Origin: Blattabacterium cuenoti | GTDB lineage: Bacteria > Bacteroidota > Bacteroidia > Flavobacteriales > Blattabacteriaceae | Assembly (NCBI RefSeq): GCF_014251335.1 | Contig: NZ_CP059186.1 | Span: 250,289-314,288, forward strand | Length of the DNA stretch: 64,000 nucleotides | Direction of reading: 5' to 3' | Shown here: positions 37,805-47,402 of the stretch, one piece after another | Layout of the letters: each line of letters opens with the position of its first letter | Numbering within the stretch: position 1 is the stretch's first letter | Made by a program: the position numbers and the translations under genes | The notes under the pieces: generated by a model | The model's input: only the letters and a program-made list of their open reading frames with translations | What the model was told of the DNA's origin: nothing | Databases searched by the model: none

Positions 37805-38404
37805 TTACAATTTTTTTAAAGATTCTTTTATGAGATTTTCTAAAGAAAATTCTGGGTTTTCATCCAAAATATCATCCAAAACTTTTTTAGATTCTTGAGG
37901 AGAAAAACCAAGCACACTCAAAGCACTTAAAGCTTCTTTTTTTATTAAATAAGGTGTATGTTCCAATAGTTGTTTTATGTTTTTTCCTTGTTTAGGAAGA
38001 ATTTCAATTTTATCTTTTAGTTCAATAATAATTCTTTTAGCTATTTTTGGCCCAATTCCTTTAACTTTGTTAAACATTTTTATATCTTCTTTAGATATAG
38101 ATTTTTCTATTTCATATGGAGTCATAGAAGATAATAACATGATAGCAGAACTTGGCCCTATTCCATTCACGGATATCAAATGAGAAAACATTTGTCTTTC
38201 CTTTTTCTCAGAAAAACCATACAAAACATGTTGATTTTCTTTGATAAAAAGATAAGTATATATGAAAATATTTTTTCCTTCTTTTTCTAATAAAGAAGAA
38301 TAGGTATATGAGGATATATGAATCTGATATCCAATTCCATGACAATCTATGATGAAATAAGATTGATTTTTTTCTGTTAACTTTCCTCTTAAGTGTGTTA
38401 TCAC
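37805..38404 (-). CDS. ruvA: Holliday junction branch migration protein RuvA
   Basis: The 199-residue protein binds Holliday junctions and loads the RuvB motor. Domain I (OB-fold) starts MITHLRGKLTEKN, domain II has two helix-hairpin-helix motifs (SVNGIGPSSA and KVKGIGPKIAKRII) and domain III is the small three-helix end (EALSALSVLGFS). All three are present. RuvB and RuvC are not in this window. Its presence shows recombination capacity has been retained in part. Confidence 0.95.
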   Translation of the reverse strand: MITHLRGKLTEKNQSYFIIDCHGIGYQIHISSYTYSSLLEKEGKNIFIYTYLFIKENQHVLYGFSEKKERQMFSHLISVNGIGPSSAIMLLSSMTPYEIEKSISKEDIKMFNKVKGIGPKIAKRIIIELKDKIEILPKQGKNIKQLLEHTPYLIKKEALSALSVLGFSPQESKKVLDDILDENPEFSLENLIKESLKKL

Positions 38405-38444
38405 GATATTATCAATAAATAGATAATAAATAAATATTAAAAAG

Positions 38445-39773
38445 TTATTTTTTTCTAAAAAAAATTTGTATGGGGACTCCTATAAAATCAAAATGAGAAC
38501 GAATTTTATTTTCAACAAATCTTTTATAAGATTCTTTTATGTATTGAGGAAAATTAGAAAAAAAAATAAATTTTGGCGTGCATGAAGGCAATTGAGTACA
38601 ATATTTTATAGTTATAAATTTATTTTTTTTCTTAGGAGTAGGAGGATTTTTTTTAAAAATTGGTAACATAATTTTATTTAAAATATTCGTTTTTAATCTG
38701 TTTTTACGGGATCTTAAAACCTGATAAGCCATGGGAAGAATATTATGTATTCCATCTTGATTTTTAGCGGATATAAAAAGAATGGGAACATTATAAAATG
38801 GATAAATTTTTTTTCTTATAAAAAATTCGTAATCTTGTCGTGTATAAGAATTTTTATTATGAAATAAATCCCATTTGTTAATAAGAATTATAATACCTTT
38901 ATGATTTTTTTCCACAAATCTAAAAATATTCATATCCTGTTTTTCCCATCCACAACCTGCATCTACCATTAAAAGACAAACATCCGCATATTCTATTGTT
39001 TTAAACGTTCTCAACGTAGAATAAAATTCAATGTTATCTCTGATTTTTGATTTTTTTCTGACTCCAGGTGTATCTACTAAAATACATTCATATTCCCATT
39101 TTTTGTAGAATACATCTAGACTATCTCTGGTCGTACCCGAAATATTTGTCACAATATGATGGTTTTTATTAAGAAAAGAATTAATTAAAGTTGATTTTCC
39201 TACATTGGGTCTTCCTATTATTGAAAAACGAGGAAGGAATTCGTCTTCCAATATTTTTTCTTTTTTTTTAAATAATTCTTGTTTGAATATTTCTATTAAT
39301 TTATCTAATAATTCCCCCGTTCCACTCCCATTTATAGCTGATATACAGTAACATTTTACAAACCCTAAACAGAAAAAATCTGTATCAGAATATATAGATC
39401 TTCCGTTATCTACTTTATTTACGACTAATAAAACTATTTTTTGACATTTTCTTAATATTTTAGAAATTTCTCTATCTGCATCTAATATTCCTATTTTTAT
39501 ATCTACTAAAAATAAAATAACATCAGATTCTTTGATAGCTATCAAAATTTGGTTTTTGATTTCTTTTTCAAGTTCATCCTTTTTGGAAATAGAAAAACCA
39601 CCAGTGTCTACTATAGAAAATTTGATTCCATTCCATTCTGAATTTCCATAAATACGATCTCTTGTCACTCCACTTGTTACATGAACAATAGCTTTTCTTC
39701 TTCCTACAAGACGATTAAACAAAGTTGATTTTCCTACATTGGGTCTTCCTACTATAGATACGATATAATTCAT
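38445..39773 (-). CDS. der: Ribosome-assembly GTPase Der (EngA)
   Basis: The 442-residue protein has two tandem G domains, each with GRPNVGKST (residues about 9-17 and 183-191), DTGG/DTPG switch motifs and NKxD (NKVD, NKWD), plus a C-terminal KH-like domain. It acts in 50S subunit assembly. The ATG at 39771-39773 (MNYIVSIVGRP) is preferred to an upstream GTG because a -7 box occupies 39791-39798, overlapping that GTG. Confidence 0.96.
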   Translation of the reverse strand: MNYIVSIVGRPNVGKSTLFNRLVGRRKAIVHVTSGVTRDRIYGNSEWNGIKFSIVDTGGFSISKKDELEKEIKNQILIAIKESDVILFLVDIKIGILDADREISKILRKCQKIVLLVVNKVDNGRSIYSDTDFFCLGFVKCYCISAINGSGTGELLDKLIEIFKQELFKKKEKILEDEFLPRFSIIGRPNVGKSTLINSFLNKNHHIVTNISGTTRDSLDVFYKKWEYECILVDTPGVRKKSKIRDNIEFYSTLRTFKTIEYADVCLLMVDAGCGWEKQDMNIFRFVEKNHKGIIILINKWDLFHNKNSYTRQDYEFFIRKKIYPFYNVPILFISAKNQDGIHNILPMAYQVLRSRKNRLKTNILNKIMLPIFKKNPPTPKKKNKFITIKYCTQLPSCTPKFIFFSNFPQYIKESYKRFVENKIRSHFDFIGVPIQIFFRKK

Positions 39774-39790
39774 TGTTAATAAATTATTCA

Positions 39791-39798
39791 CAAAGGTA
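39791..39798 (-). promoter_or_regulatory. Putative -7 promoter box for der
   Basis: On the minus strand this reads TACCTTTG, a perfect TAnnTTTG match, 17 nt upstream of the der ATG at 39773, which predicts a short leader of around 12 nt. It overlaps an alternative GTG start and so helps reject it. Confidence 0.4.
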
Positions 39799-39860
39799 GA
39801 ATTTTTTCATTAGTTTCATTCTTAGATTATCAAAGTGTATATTAACAAAAAAATAATACG

Positions 39861-40526
39861 TTGCGTATAGATATTGTCAGTATAGTGCCTGAAATTCTTC
39901 ATAGTCCTTTTTCCCATTCTATTATTCAAAGGGCAATTAATAAAGGTTTAATTGAGATTCATGTTCATGATTTGCGTAAATATGGTTTAGGAAAACGAAA
40001 AAATGTGGATGATTATCCTTATGGAGGTGGTTCAGGAATGGTAATTAGAATAGAGCCTGTATATCAGTGTTTTTACAATCTTTTATCAGAAAGAAATTAT
40101 GATGAAAAAATTTTTATGACTCCTGATGGAAAGGTATTTTCACAAAAATATGCTCAATATTTAATTGATAAAAAAAATATTATCATTCTTTGTGGCCGTT
40201 ATAAAGGAATTGATCAAAGAATTAGAGAACACTTAATTTCCAAAGAAATATCTATTGGAAATTATATTTTATCTGGTGGGGAACTAGCTGCTGCTGTTAT
40301 TGTAGAATCTATAGTTCGATTGTTACCTGGAGTAATACAAAACCAGGATTCCATTCTCACAGATTCTTTTCAAAATGAATCCTTCATAGCTCCTCCTATT
40401 TATACTCGTCCAGTAGTTTATAAAGGATGGTCTGTTCCAAAAATACTTTTATCTGGGCATCATAAGAAAATAAAAGATTGGTTGAATAAAAAATCAATGC
40501 AATTCAAACGAAAATTGGATTCTTAG
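39861..40526 (+). CDS. trmD: tRNA (guanine37-N1)-methyltransferase TrmD
   Basis: The 221-residue SPOUT enzyme methylates G37 next to the anticodon and prevents frameshifting. It starts at TTG (39861) as MRIDIVSIVPEI and has the family GGGSGMVIRIEP, LCGRYKGIDQR and GNYILSGGELAA SAM-site motifs. The length is slightly below the approximately 225-250 of relatives. It overlaps convergent argH by 23 nt. Confidence 0.95.
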   Translation: MRIDIVSIVPEILHSPFSHSIIQRAINKGLIEIHVHDLRKYGLGKRKNVDDYPYGGGSGMVIRIEPVYQCFYNLLSERNYDEKIFMTPDGKVFSQKYAQYLIDKKNIIILCGRYKGIDQRIREHLISKEISIGNYILSGGELAAAVIVESIVRLLPGVIQNQDSILTDSFQNESFIAPPIYTRPVVYKGWSVPKILLSGHHKKIKDWLNKKSMQFKRKLDS

Positions 40527-41892
40527 AGGATCCGTCAAAATGAATTTCACTATAAATTAATCGTTCTATAACTTTATTTATTTTATCAAAGTCAAATTCT
40601 TTGATTAGATCTTGCATTAAATTTCTAATTTGTGTATTACACAAATTTCCTATACTTCCTTCATGAGAATAACAAACCTGAGTAAAGGGTTTGAAACATC
40701 CATTTTGGATATCTAAACCAACTTTTTGATAAGCTTCCCTAAAAGAATATCCTTTTTCAATAACAAGCTTGTTTACTACTTCTACACTAAACAAGTATTG
40801 ATATTTATCATCCTGAAGAATATCCTTTTTTACTATGATATGATTCAACATATATTTAAACATATAAAAACATTTTTTCATTTCTTCAAAAATTGGAATA
40901 AATCTTTCTTTAATGATCTGAAAATCTCTATGATATCCTGAACATAAATTAGAAGAAATCAAATAAATTTCATTAGGTAACGATGTTATTCTATTACATT
41001 TAGCTCGTATAATCTCAAAAACATCTGGATTTTTCTTATGAGGCATAATGCTAGATCCGGTCGTAAGATGATCAGGAAAACTAATAAAATTAAAATTTTG
41101 ACTTAAATATAAGCAAATATCTTGTGCCATTTTACTTAAAGTTCTTGCCAAAGAAGCAATAGATTCTGAAACGATTCTTTCCATTTTTCCACGTCCCATT
41201 TGAGCATACACTACATTATAATTTAAATTTTCGAACCCCAATAAATCGGTTGTCATTTTTCGATTTAAAGGGAAAGAAGATCCATAACCTGCAGCGGAAC
41301 CTAAAGGATTTTTGTTTACAATACGATATGCGGTATGTATTAATAGAAAATCGTCTATTAAACTTTCTGCATATGCAGCAAACCAAAGTCCAAAAGAAGA
41401 AGGCATCGCTATTTGATAATGAGTATAACCAGGCATTAATATGTTTTTATGTTGTTCACTTAATTTTAATAGTAAATCGAAAAAAGAATAAGCCATGCAT
41501 ACAATTTCCTTGATTTCTGTACGAATAAAAAGCTTCAAATCCACCAAAATCTGATCATTTCTGGATCTCCCACTATGTATTTTTTTTCCTACTTCTCCTA
41601 AACGATTGGTTAACAAAAATTCTATCTGAGAATGAATATCTTCTATTCCTTCATCGATCTTAAAATTATTCTTCAAAATTTCGTGAACATAAATGTTCCG
41701 CAACTCCTGAATTAAAATTTTTAAATCTTTTTTATTTAATAATCCTATACTTTTCAACATAATTACATGAGCTATGGTTCCTATAACATCATGTGGTGCT
41801 AAAAGCAAATCTATTTTTGAATCCTTACTTGAAGTAAAATTTTCGATTTCTTTATTGAAACTAAAATTCGTTTTTTTTTCCCAAATTTTCAC
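40504..41892 (-). CDS. argH: Argininosuccinate lyase ArgH
   Basis: The 462-residue enzyme splits argininosuccinate into arginine and fumarate, the last step of arginine synthesis. It has the fumarase/ASL signature GSSIMPHKKNP, the HSGRSRNDQ segment with active-site residues and YTHYQIAMPSSF. The reading frame is intact. Arginine provision to the host is a known role of cockroach symbionts and argues that the pathway is kept for nutrition. It is divergent from gyrB. Confidence 0.96.
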   Translation of the reverse strand: MKIWEKKTNFSFNKEIENFTSSKDSKIDLLLAPHDVIGTIAHVIMLKSIGLLNKKDLKILIQELRNIYVHEILKNNFKIDEGIEDIHSQIEFLLTNRLGEVGKKIHSGRSRNDQILVDLKLFIRTEIKEIVCMAYSFFDLLLKLSEQHKNILMPGYTHYQIAMPSSFGLWFAAYAESLIDDFLLIHTAYRIVNKNPLGSAAGYGSSFPLNRKMTTDLLGFENLNYNVVYAQMGRGKMERIVSESIASLARTLSKMAQDICLYLSQNFNFISFPDHLTTGSSIMPHKKNPDVFEIIRAKCNRITSLPNEIYLISSNLCSGYHRDFQIIKERFIPIFEEMKKCFYMFKYMLNHIIVKKDILQDDKYQYLFSVEVVNKLVIEKGYSFREAYQKVGLDIQNGCFKPFTQVCYSHEGSIGNLCNTQIRNLMQDLIKEFDFDKINKVIERLIYSEIHFDGSSKNPIFV

Positions 41893-41942
41893 GGAATAAT
41901 ATTTTTTCTATCTTTAAAACTATAAAATTTTATGTAAAATAT

Positions 41943-43865
41943 ATGAATAAAAAACGTAATACAATAAAAGATTATACAGCAGATAGTATTCAATCTCTTG
42001 AAGGAATTGAACATATTCGACTCAGACCCTCCATGTATATTGGAGACATTGGAATTAGAGGCTTACACCATTTAGTTAACGAAGTCATAGATAATTCTGT
42101 TGATGAAGCTTTAGCTGGTTTTTGCAATAGAATATGGCTTACTATTCATAAAAATGGATTTATCACTGTACTTGACAATGGTCGTGGTATTCCAATAGAC
42201 ATTCACAAAAAAGAAGGTAAATCGGCTTTGGAAGTCGTTATGACTAAAATTGGTGCAGGTGGTAAATTTGATAAAAATTCTTATAAAGTTTCTGGAGGAT
42301 TACACGGCGTAGGAATTTCTTGTGTCAATGCATTATCTCAAAAACTTATAGTAACAATTTATCGAAATGGAAAAATTTATCAACAAGAGTATTTAAAAGG
42401 AAAAGCCCTTTATCCTGTAAAATGTTTAGGGGAAACTAATATGCAAGGAACAAAAATTTCTTATCTTGCTGATCATTCTATTTTTAATTCCATTATATAT
42501 AATTATGAAATATTAGCTAATCGATTAAAAGAATTATCTTTTTTAAACAAAGGTCTATACTTATTTTTAAAAGACGAAAGAGAAAATATAAAAGAACATT
42601 TTTTTTCTAAAAATGGATTAAAAGAATACCTCCCAATTTTAGATCAAAATCAGGAATCTTTAACAAAGAATATCCTTTTTATTGAAGGAGAAAAAGACAA
42701 TACTATTGTAGAAATAGCAATGCAATACAATACTTCTTTTAAAGAAAAAATTGTTTCTTATGTAAACAACATAAATACTTATGAAGGAGGAACTCATCTT
42801 TCCGGTTTCAGAAGAGCATTAACAAGGACGTTTAAAAAATATGTAGATGCATATGGTATTTTATCTAATAAAATAGAATTAACTGGAGATGATTTTAGAG
42901 AAGGAATTACGGCTATTATATCTGTTAGAGTGATGGAACCTCAATTTGAGGGGCAAACTAAAACAAAATTAAGTAATCATGAAGTAGGAGGCATTGTGGA
43001 CAAAATTGTGGGAGAAACGTTGTATAATTATTTAGAAGAACACCCTGGTGATAGGAAAAAAATTATTGATAAAATTATATTAGCAGCTAAAGCCCGTCAA
43101 GCCGCTAAAAAGGCTCGTGAATTAATACAGAAAAAGACTTCTATCAGTAGTATTTTACCTGGAAAATTAGCGGATTGTTCTTTCAATAATCCAGAAAGCT
43201 GTGAAATTTATTTAGTAGAAGGAGATTCTGCTGGAGGTACAGCTAAACAAGGAAGAGATAGAAATTTTCAAGCTATTTTACCTTTAAGAGGGAAAATACT
43301 CAATGTTGAAAAAGCCATGCAGTATAAAATATTTGAAAATGAGGAAATAAAAAATATATTTACTTCTTTAGGAGTTTCTATTGGAACAGAAGAAGACAAA
43401 AAAATTTTAAACATAAAAAAACTTAGATATAATAAAATTATTATTATGACAGATGCAGATATAGATGGAAGCCATATTTCTACTTTAATTTTAACATTAT
43501 TCTTTCGTTATATGAAACCTTTAATAGAAAAAGGACATATTTATATTGCTACACCTCCACTTTATTTCATTCGAAAAGGAAATTATTATCAATATGCTTG
43601 GAATGATCAAGAAAGAGAAAACATTACACATAAATTAGGAGGAAGGAAATCAGTAAATATACAACGATACAAAGGATTAGGAGAAATGAATGCAGAACAA
43701 CTTTGGGAAACTACGATGAATCCAAAAAAAAGAACTTTACGTAAAGTGAATATAGATGATTATTCGGAAGCAGACAAAATTTTCTCTATTCTTATGGGAG
43801 ATGAAGTTCCTCCACGAAGAAATTTTATAGAACAAAATGCGATATATGCAAAAATTGATGTTTAG
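41943..43865 (+). CDS. gyrB: DNA gyrase subunit B
   Basis: The 640-residue ATPase subunit drives negative supercoiling. It has the GHKL ATPase motifs (EVIDNSVDEA, DNGRGIPI, GGLHGVGISCVNALS), the TOPRIM domain with VEGDSAGGTAKQGRDR and MTDADIDGSHI, and the C-terminal YKGLGEMNAEQLWETTM. It is close to the standard length of Bacteroidota GyrB. GyrA is not in the window. No dnaA or obvious origin lies next to it. Confidence 0.97.
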   Translation: MNKKRNTIKDYTADSIQSLEGIEHIRLRPSMYIGDIGIRGLHHLVNEVIDNSVDEALAGFCNRIWLTIHKNGFITVLDNGRGIPIDIHKKEGKSALEVVMTKIGAGGKFDKNSYKVSGGLHGVGISCVNALSQKLIVTIYRNGKIYQQEYLKGKALYPVKCLGETNMQGTKISYLADHSIFNSIIYNYEILANRLKELSFLNKGLYLFLKDERENIKEHFFSKNGLKEYLPILDQNQESLTKNILFIEGEKDNTIVEIAMQYNTSFKEKIVSYVNNINTYEGGTHLSGFRRALTRTFKKYVDAYGILSNKIELTGDDFREGITAIISVRVMEPQFEGQTKTKLSNHEVGGIVDKIVGETLYNYLEEHPGDRKKIIDKIILAAKARQAAKKARELIQKKTSISSILPGKLADCSFNNPESCEIYLVEGDSAGGTAKQGRDRNFQAILPLRGKILNVEKAMQYKIFENEEIKNIFTSLGVSIGTEEDKKILNIKKLRYNKIIIMTDADIDGSHISTLILTLFFRYMKPLIEKGHIYIATPPLYFIRKGNYYQYAWNDQERENITHKLGGRKSVNIQRYKGLGEMNAEQLWETTMNPKKRTLRKVNIDDYSEADKIFSILMGDEVPPRRNFIEQNAIYAKIDV

Positions 43866-43907
43866 TTTTTTTTGTTTAATTAAGTAAGTAAAATCGATCA
43901 TATTGTT

Positions 43908-44699
43908 ATGAATTATATTCAATCAATCCTATTGGGGATTATTGAAGGAATTACAGAATTTTTTCCTATTTCTTCTACAGGACATATGATTTTTGCGTCT
44001 AATATAATGGGAATCCTGGAAAATAAAATCACAAATTTATTTCTTATTTCTGTTCAATTTGGATCTGTTTTATCTGTAATTTTTTTGTATAGAAACAAAT
44101 TTTTTTTCCAAAAATTGGATTTTTATCTAAAAATTTTTATAGCTAGTTTTCCTGTAGGAATTCTTGGTTTTTTATTGAACAAAATCACAAATTTTTTTTT
44201 AGATAAACCACTAATAGTCGCTTTCTCTCTTTTGATAGGAGGATTCGTTATTTTGAAAGTAGAAACTTTTTATGAAAAAAATTTTTATAATAGAAAAAAT
44301 AGTATTACTTATTGGAAAGCTTTTATTATTGGATTATTTCAATGTATGGCTTTAATTCCAGGAGTGTCTAGAAGTGCAACGACCATTGTTGCTTGTATGT
44401 TACAAAATGTGAATAAAATAAAAGCTATTGAATTTTCTTTCTTTTTATCTGTCCCTGTTATTGGAATTGCTACATGTAAAAAATTATTTGACTATTATTT
44501 TCAATTAAATTCTTTTACATATAAAGATATAGAATTATTGTTATTAGGAAATATAGTATCTTTTATCACTGGAATAATAGCTATAAAATGTTTCATAAAA
44601 TATTTAAAGAATTTTAAATTGTTTGGATACTATAGAATTATTTTAGGAACTTTTTTTCTTATTGTACATTATTTAATAAAACCAATTGGAAAATTTTGA
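43908..44699 (+). CDS. uppP: Undecaprenyl-diphosphate phosphatase UppP (BacA)
   Basis: The 263-residue membrane enzyme recycles undecaprenyl diphosphate to the monophosphate carrier used by MraY. The two active-site motifs are clear: [18 protein letters not shown] near the N-terminus and [10 protein letters not shown] near residue 150. About eight membrane spans are expected. It is intact, and its stop overlaps the truB TTG start by two bases. Confidence 0.96.
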   Translation: MNYIQSILLGIIEGITEFFPISSTGHMIFASNIMGILENKITNLFLISVQFGSVLSVIFLYRNKFFFQKLDFYLKIFIASFPVGILGFLLNKITNFFLDKPLIVAFSLLIGGFVILKVETFYEKNFYNRKNSITYWKAFIIGLFQCMALIPGVSRSATTIVACMLQNVNKIKAIEFSFFLSVPVIGIATCKKLFDYYFQLNSFTYKDIELLLLGNIVSFITGIIAIKCFIKYLKNFKLFGYYRIILGTFFLIVHYLIKPIGKF

Positions 44700-45406
44700 T
44701 TAAAAATTTATCAGAATTAAAAAATGGAAAACTATTGTTAGTAGATAAACCATGGGGATGGACTTCTTTTGACGTTGTTAAAAAAATAAAAAGTTCTATT
44801 CTCACTGATACAAAAGAAAATTTAAAAATCGGACATGCAGGAACTTTAGATCCTTTTGCGACAGGTTTATTAATTATCCTCACAGGAAAATACACTAAAA
44901 AAACAAATGAAATTCAAAATTTCAAAAAAGTTTATACAGGTATAATGAAATTAGGTTGTGAAACCTTATCTTTTGATTCAGAAACAGAAGAGCATAATTT
45001 TTCTTCTATATCGCATATTACTCCTCAATTGATTAAAAAAATATCTAAAAAATTTTTGGGAGAAATAGATCAATATCCTCCATATTTTTCTGCCTTAAAA
45101 ACAAAAGGAAAAAGATTCTATGAATATGCTAGAAAAGGAATAAAAATAGGGATCAAATCTAGACGTATAATAATTTATAAATTTCATATTTTAAAAATAG
45201 GAATTCCATACATAAAATTTTTTATAGAATGTGGAAAAGGAACTTATATACGATCTGTAGCCCAAGATTTTGGTAAAGCGCTTCGAAGCGGAGCTTATAT
45301 ACTTTCTTTGAGAAGAGAACGAATTGGAAATTTTTCTATGGATACGAATTGCGCTTCCACAAAATTAAATATTTCAAAAGAATTTTCATGTTACTTATTA
45401 AACTAA
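44696..45406 (+). CDS. truB: tRNA pseudouridine55 synthase TruB
   Basis: The 236-residue enzyme makes pseudouridine 55 in the T-loop of tRNAs. It has [14 protein letters not shown] at the start, the catalytic aspartate in [13 protein letters not shown], and the [12 protein letters not shown] segment near residue 185. The start is TTG (44696), overlapping the uppP stop. It is short for the family; the C-terminal domain is reduced. It overlaps rpsP by 4 nt on the other strand. Confidence 0.94.
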   Translation: MIKNLSELKNGKLLLVDKPWGWTSFDVVKKIKSSILTDTKENLKIGHAGTLDPFATGLLIILTGKYTKKTNEIQNFKKVYTGIMKLGCETLSFDSETEEHNFSSISHITPQLIKKISKKFLGEIDQYPPYFSALKTKGKRFYEYARKGIKIGIKSRRIIIYKFHILKIGIPYIKFFIECGKGTYIRSVAQDFGKALRSGAYILSLRRERIGNFSMDTNCASTKLNISKEFSCYLLN

Positions 45407-45741
45407 ATTTTATATTTTTTATACCATGTGTGAAATTTTTTTTGGTATTCTTCATTAGTTAATACGCCTTTTCTTACTCCTTCTAATAAATGTTTTTTCA
45501 ATAATATCCCGGTTTTAGAAAAAATGGATTTTACCGTATTGGTAGGTTGTGCCCCTTTCATTAACCAGGAGACAGCATTCTGCATTTTTAATACAGTTGA
45601 AGGTGGATTTGTATGAGGATTATAAGTTCCTAGTTTTTCAATAAATTTTCCATCTCGTGGAGCCCGAGAATCAGCTACAACTATATGATAAATAGGTCTA
45701 TGTTTTTTTCCAATTCTTTTTAAACGAATTTTTACGGACAT
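45403..45741 (-). CDS. rpsP: 30S ribosomal protein bS16
   Basis: The 112-residue protein begins [20 protein letters not shown], the standard bS16 start, with the NPHTNPP segment following. A C-terminal extension of about 30 residues beyond the usual 80 is present, as is common but longer in free-living Bacteroidota. It lies alone on the minus strand, with a candidate -7 box at 45800-45807 and a small hairpin in its leader. Confidence 0.96.
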   Translation of the reverse strand: MSVKIRLKRIGKKHRPIYHIVVADSRAPRDGKFIEKLGTYNPHTNPPSTVLKMQNAVSWLMKGAQPTNTVKSIFSKTGILLKKHLLEGVRKGVLTNEEYQKKFHTWYKKYKI

Positions 45742-45766
45742 AATTAATAAATTTATATTATATATG

Positions 45767-45785
45767 AAACCTTTTAAGGTTTTTT
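45767..45785. other. Small hairpin in the rpsP leader
   Basis: AAACCT (45767-45772) pairs with AGGTTT (45777-45782) around a 4-nt loop, followed by T residues on the plus strand. It could be a plus-strand terminator element or a leader structure of rpsP, which begins 26 nt away on the minus strand. Stem stability is modest. Confidence 0.35.
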
Positions 45786-45799
45786 AGAGTAAAGTAGCC

Positions 45800-45807
45800 C
45801 AAATTTA
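45800..45807 (-). promoter_or_regulatory. Putative -7 promoter box for rpsP
   Basis: On the minus strand this reads TAAATTTG, a perfect TAnnTTTG match, about 59 nt upstream of the rpsP ATG. No -33 TTG occurs at standard spacing. Confidence 0.35.
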
Positions 45808-45825
45808 GATATAATTATCATGTTT

Positions 45826-45855
45826 TTGAAAAAAAATGGTATATATTTACATTTT
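45826..45855 (+). promoter_or_regulatory. Putative promoter for tRNA-Gln
   Basis: TTG (45826-45828), a 19-nt spacer and TACATTTT (45848-45855, one mismatch from TAnnTTTG) lie directly before tRNA-Gln, whose 5' end is at 45861. The spacing fits the flavobacterial promoter; transcription would start at or very near the tRNA. Confidence 0.35.
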
Positions 45856-45860
45856 TCTGT

Positions 45861-45931
45861 AGACCCGTTGTGTAACGGTAGCACAGCAGATTTTGGTTCT
45901 GTTAGTTGGGGTTCGAGTCCCTACGGGTCTG
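45861..45931 (+). tRNA. tRNA-Gln (anticodon TTG)
   Basis: A full cloverleaf can be drawn: acceptor AGACCCG/CGGGTCT, D-stem GTGT/GCAC, anticodon stem GCAGA/TCTGT with loop TTTTGGT (anticodon TTG), and T-arm TGGGG/CCCTA with loop TTCGAGT. The discriminator base is G, as expected for Gln. CCA is not encoded. It lies just upstream of the symporter gene and could share its transcript. Confidence 0.93.
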
Positions 45932-45991
45932 TTCCCTTGCCATATTTGGTTTGGTCTAGTATTTTTCGGTTGGATTCTTTTAAAGAACAAA

Positions 45992-47395
45992 ATGAGTATT
46001 GGAATGAATATAAAAAAAGAAAAAGTTTTATTAATAGCTTTTTTAAGTGTTTTAGCATATGTCTTTATTCATTTATCAAAATCCTTATTAGGATTGGATA
46101 AATTTACTCTTTGCATATTAAGATGTTTCGTAATATCTATTTTCATATTGTATTCTTTTATGAAAAAAGATTTAACTACTTGGATCTTATTATCCATTAT
46201 TATAGGAATAGAAATGGGATTAGATCTCCCAAAAGTTGCTGTGGAACTAAGATTTTTATCTCAAATCTTTTTAAGATTGATTAAGACTATCATTGCTCCA
46301 ATATTATTTTCAACTTTGGTAGTTGGAATAGCAAGTCATTCTAATATTAAACAATTAGGAAGCATGGGATGGAAATCTTTACTCTATTTTGAAGTGGTGA
46401 CAACTTTAGCTTTGTTCATTGGTCTTATTGCGATTAATGTATCCCAAGCTGGAGTGGGTATTGTTATGCCTTCAGGAATAACGGAACAACAATTACCAAA
46501 AGTAGAAAGTAGAACTTGGCAAAACACAATTATTCATGTATTTCCGGAAAATTTTATAAAATCTATATATCATGGAGATGTATTACCTATAGTGGTATTC
46601 TCCGTTATATTTGGTATATCCATGGTTTTCTTAGAAGATAAAAAACGAAGTCCTATATTACTGTTTGCAGAGAGTCTTTCAGAAATCATGTTTAAGTTTA
46701 CTAAACTTATTATGTATTTTGCTCCTATAGGAGTGGGATCTGCTATCGCTTATACAGTAGGACATATGGGATTGGATATTTTATATAATTTATTTCAGTT
46801 ATTATTGACTCTTTATATTGCTTTACTAATTTTTTTGATAGTTGTTTTACTTCCTATTCTTTTTTGGATTAAAGTTCCTTTAAAAGGGTTCGTAAAAGCA
46901 TTAACTGAACCTGTATCACTTGCGTTTGCGACTACAAGTTCAGAATCCGCCTTACCTTTACTTATGGAAAATTTAGAAAAATTAGGTGTTCCCAGAAAAA
47001 TTCTAGCTTTTGTAATTCCTACAGGTTATAGCTTTAATTTAGATGGGACTACTCTTTATTTATCTTTAGCAACTGTTTTTGTCGCACAAGCATCTGGGAT
47101 TCCTTTGAGTTTTAGTCAACAAATATTTATAGGACTTACGTTAATTTTAACAAGTAAAGGAGTTGCTGGAGTGCCTAGAGCATCTTTAGTAATTCTTTTA
47201 GCTACTGTGGCTTCTTTTGGATTACCGACTTGGCCTATATTAGCTATTATAGGAATAGATGAATTAATGGATATGGCTAGGACTACCGTAAATGTTATAG
47301 GAAATGGATTAGCAAGTTGTGTAATTGCTCGTTCTGAAGGGGAATTCGATGACAAAAAAATGTTAGATTATGTCAAAAGTGAAAATGATTTGTAA
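45992..47395 (+). CDS. Dicarboxylate/amino acid:cation symporter (DAACS family)
   Basis: The 467-residue transporter has about eight spans and the DAACS core: TSSESALPLL (re-entrant loop 1), YSFNLDGTTLYLS (NMDGT-like motif of the substrate/cation site) and GVPRASLV. Relatives (GltP, GltT, DctA) carry glutamate, aspartate or C4-dicarboxylates. Glutamate import would fit a symbiont fed by its host. The start is set at ATG 45992; the reading frame stays open upstream through tRNA-Gln, so longer versions are spurious. Unusually, the N-terminus carries extra hydrophobic residues before the core. Confidence 0.9.
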   Translation: MSIGMNIKKEKVLLIAFLSVLAYVFIHLSKSLLGLDKFTLCILRCFVISIFILYSFMKKDLTTWILLSIIIGIEMGLDLPKVAVELRFLSQIFLRLIKTIIAPILFSTLVVGIASHSNIKQLGSMGWKSLLYFEVVTTLALFIGLIAINVSQAGVGIVMPSGITEQQLPKVESRTWQNTIIHVFPENFIKSIYHGDVLPIVVFSVIFGISMVFLEDKKRSPILLFAESLSEIMFKFTKLIMYFAPIGVGSAIAYTVGHMGLDILYNLFQLLLTLYIALLIFLIVVLLPILFWIKVPLKGFVKALTEPVSLAFATTSSESALPLLMENLEKLGVPRKILAFVIPTGYSFNLDGTTLYLSLATVFVAQASGIPLSFSQQIFIGLTLILTSKGVAGVPRASLVILLATVASFGLPTWPILAIIGIDELMDMARTTVNVIGNGLASCVIARSEGEFDDKKMLDYVKSENDL

Positions 47396-47402
47396 TTGAA
47401 TT

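Noticed and set aside
41893..41942. Replication origin next to gyrB
   Set aside because: No DnaA-box cluster, dnaA or dnaN gene is seen; the gap is only 50 bp.
45893..45991. N-terminal extension of the symporter reading through tRNA-Gln
   Set aside because: The frame is open only by chance across the tRNA; the downstream ATG 45992 gives a normal symporter.
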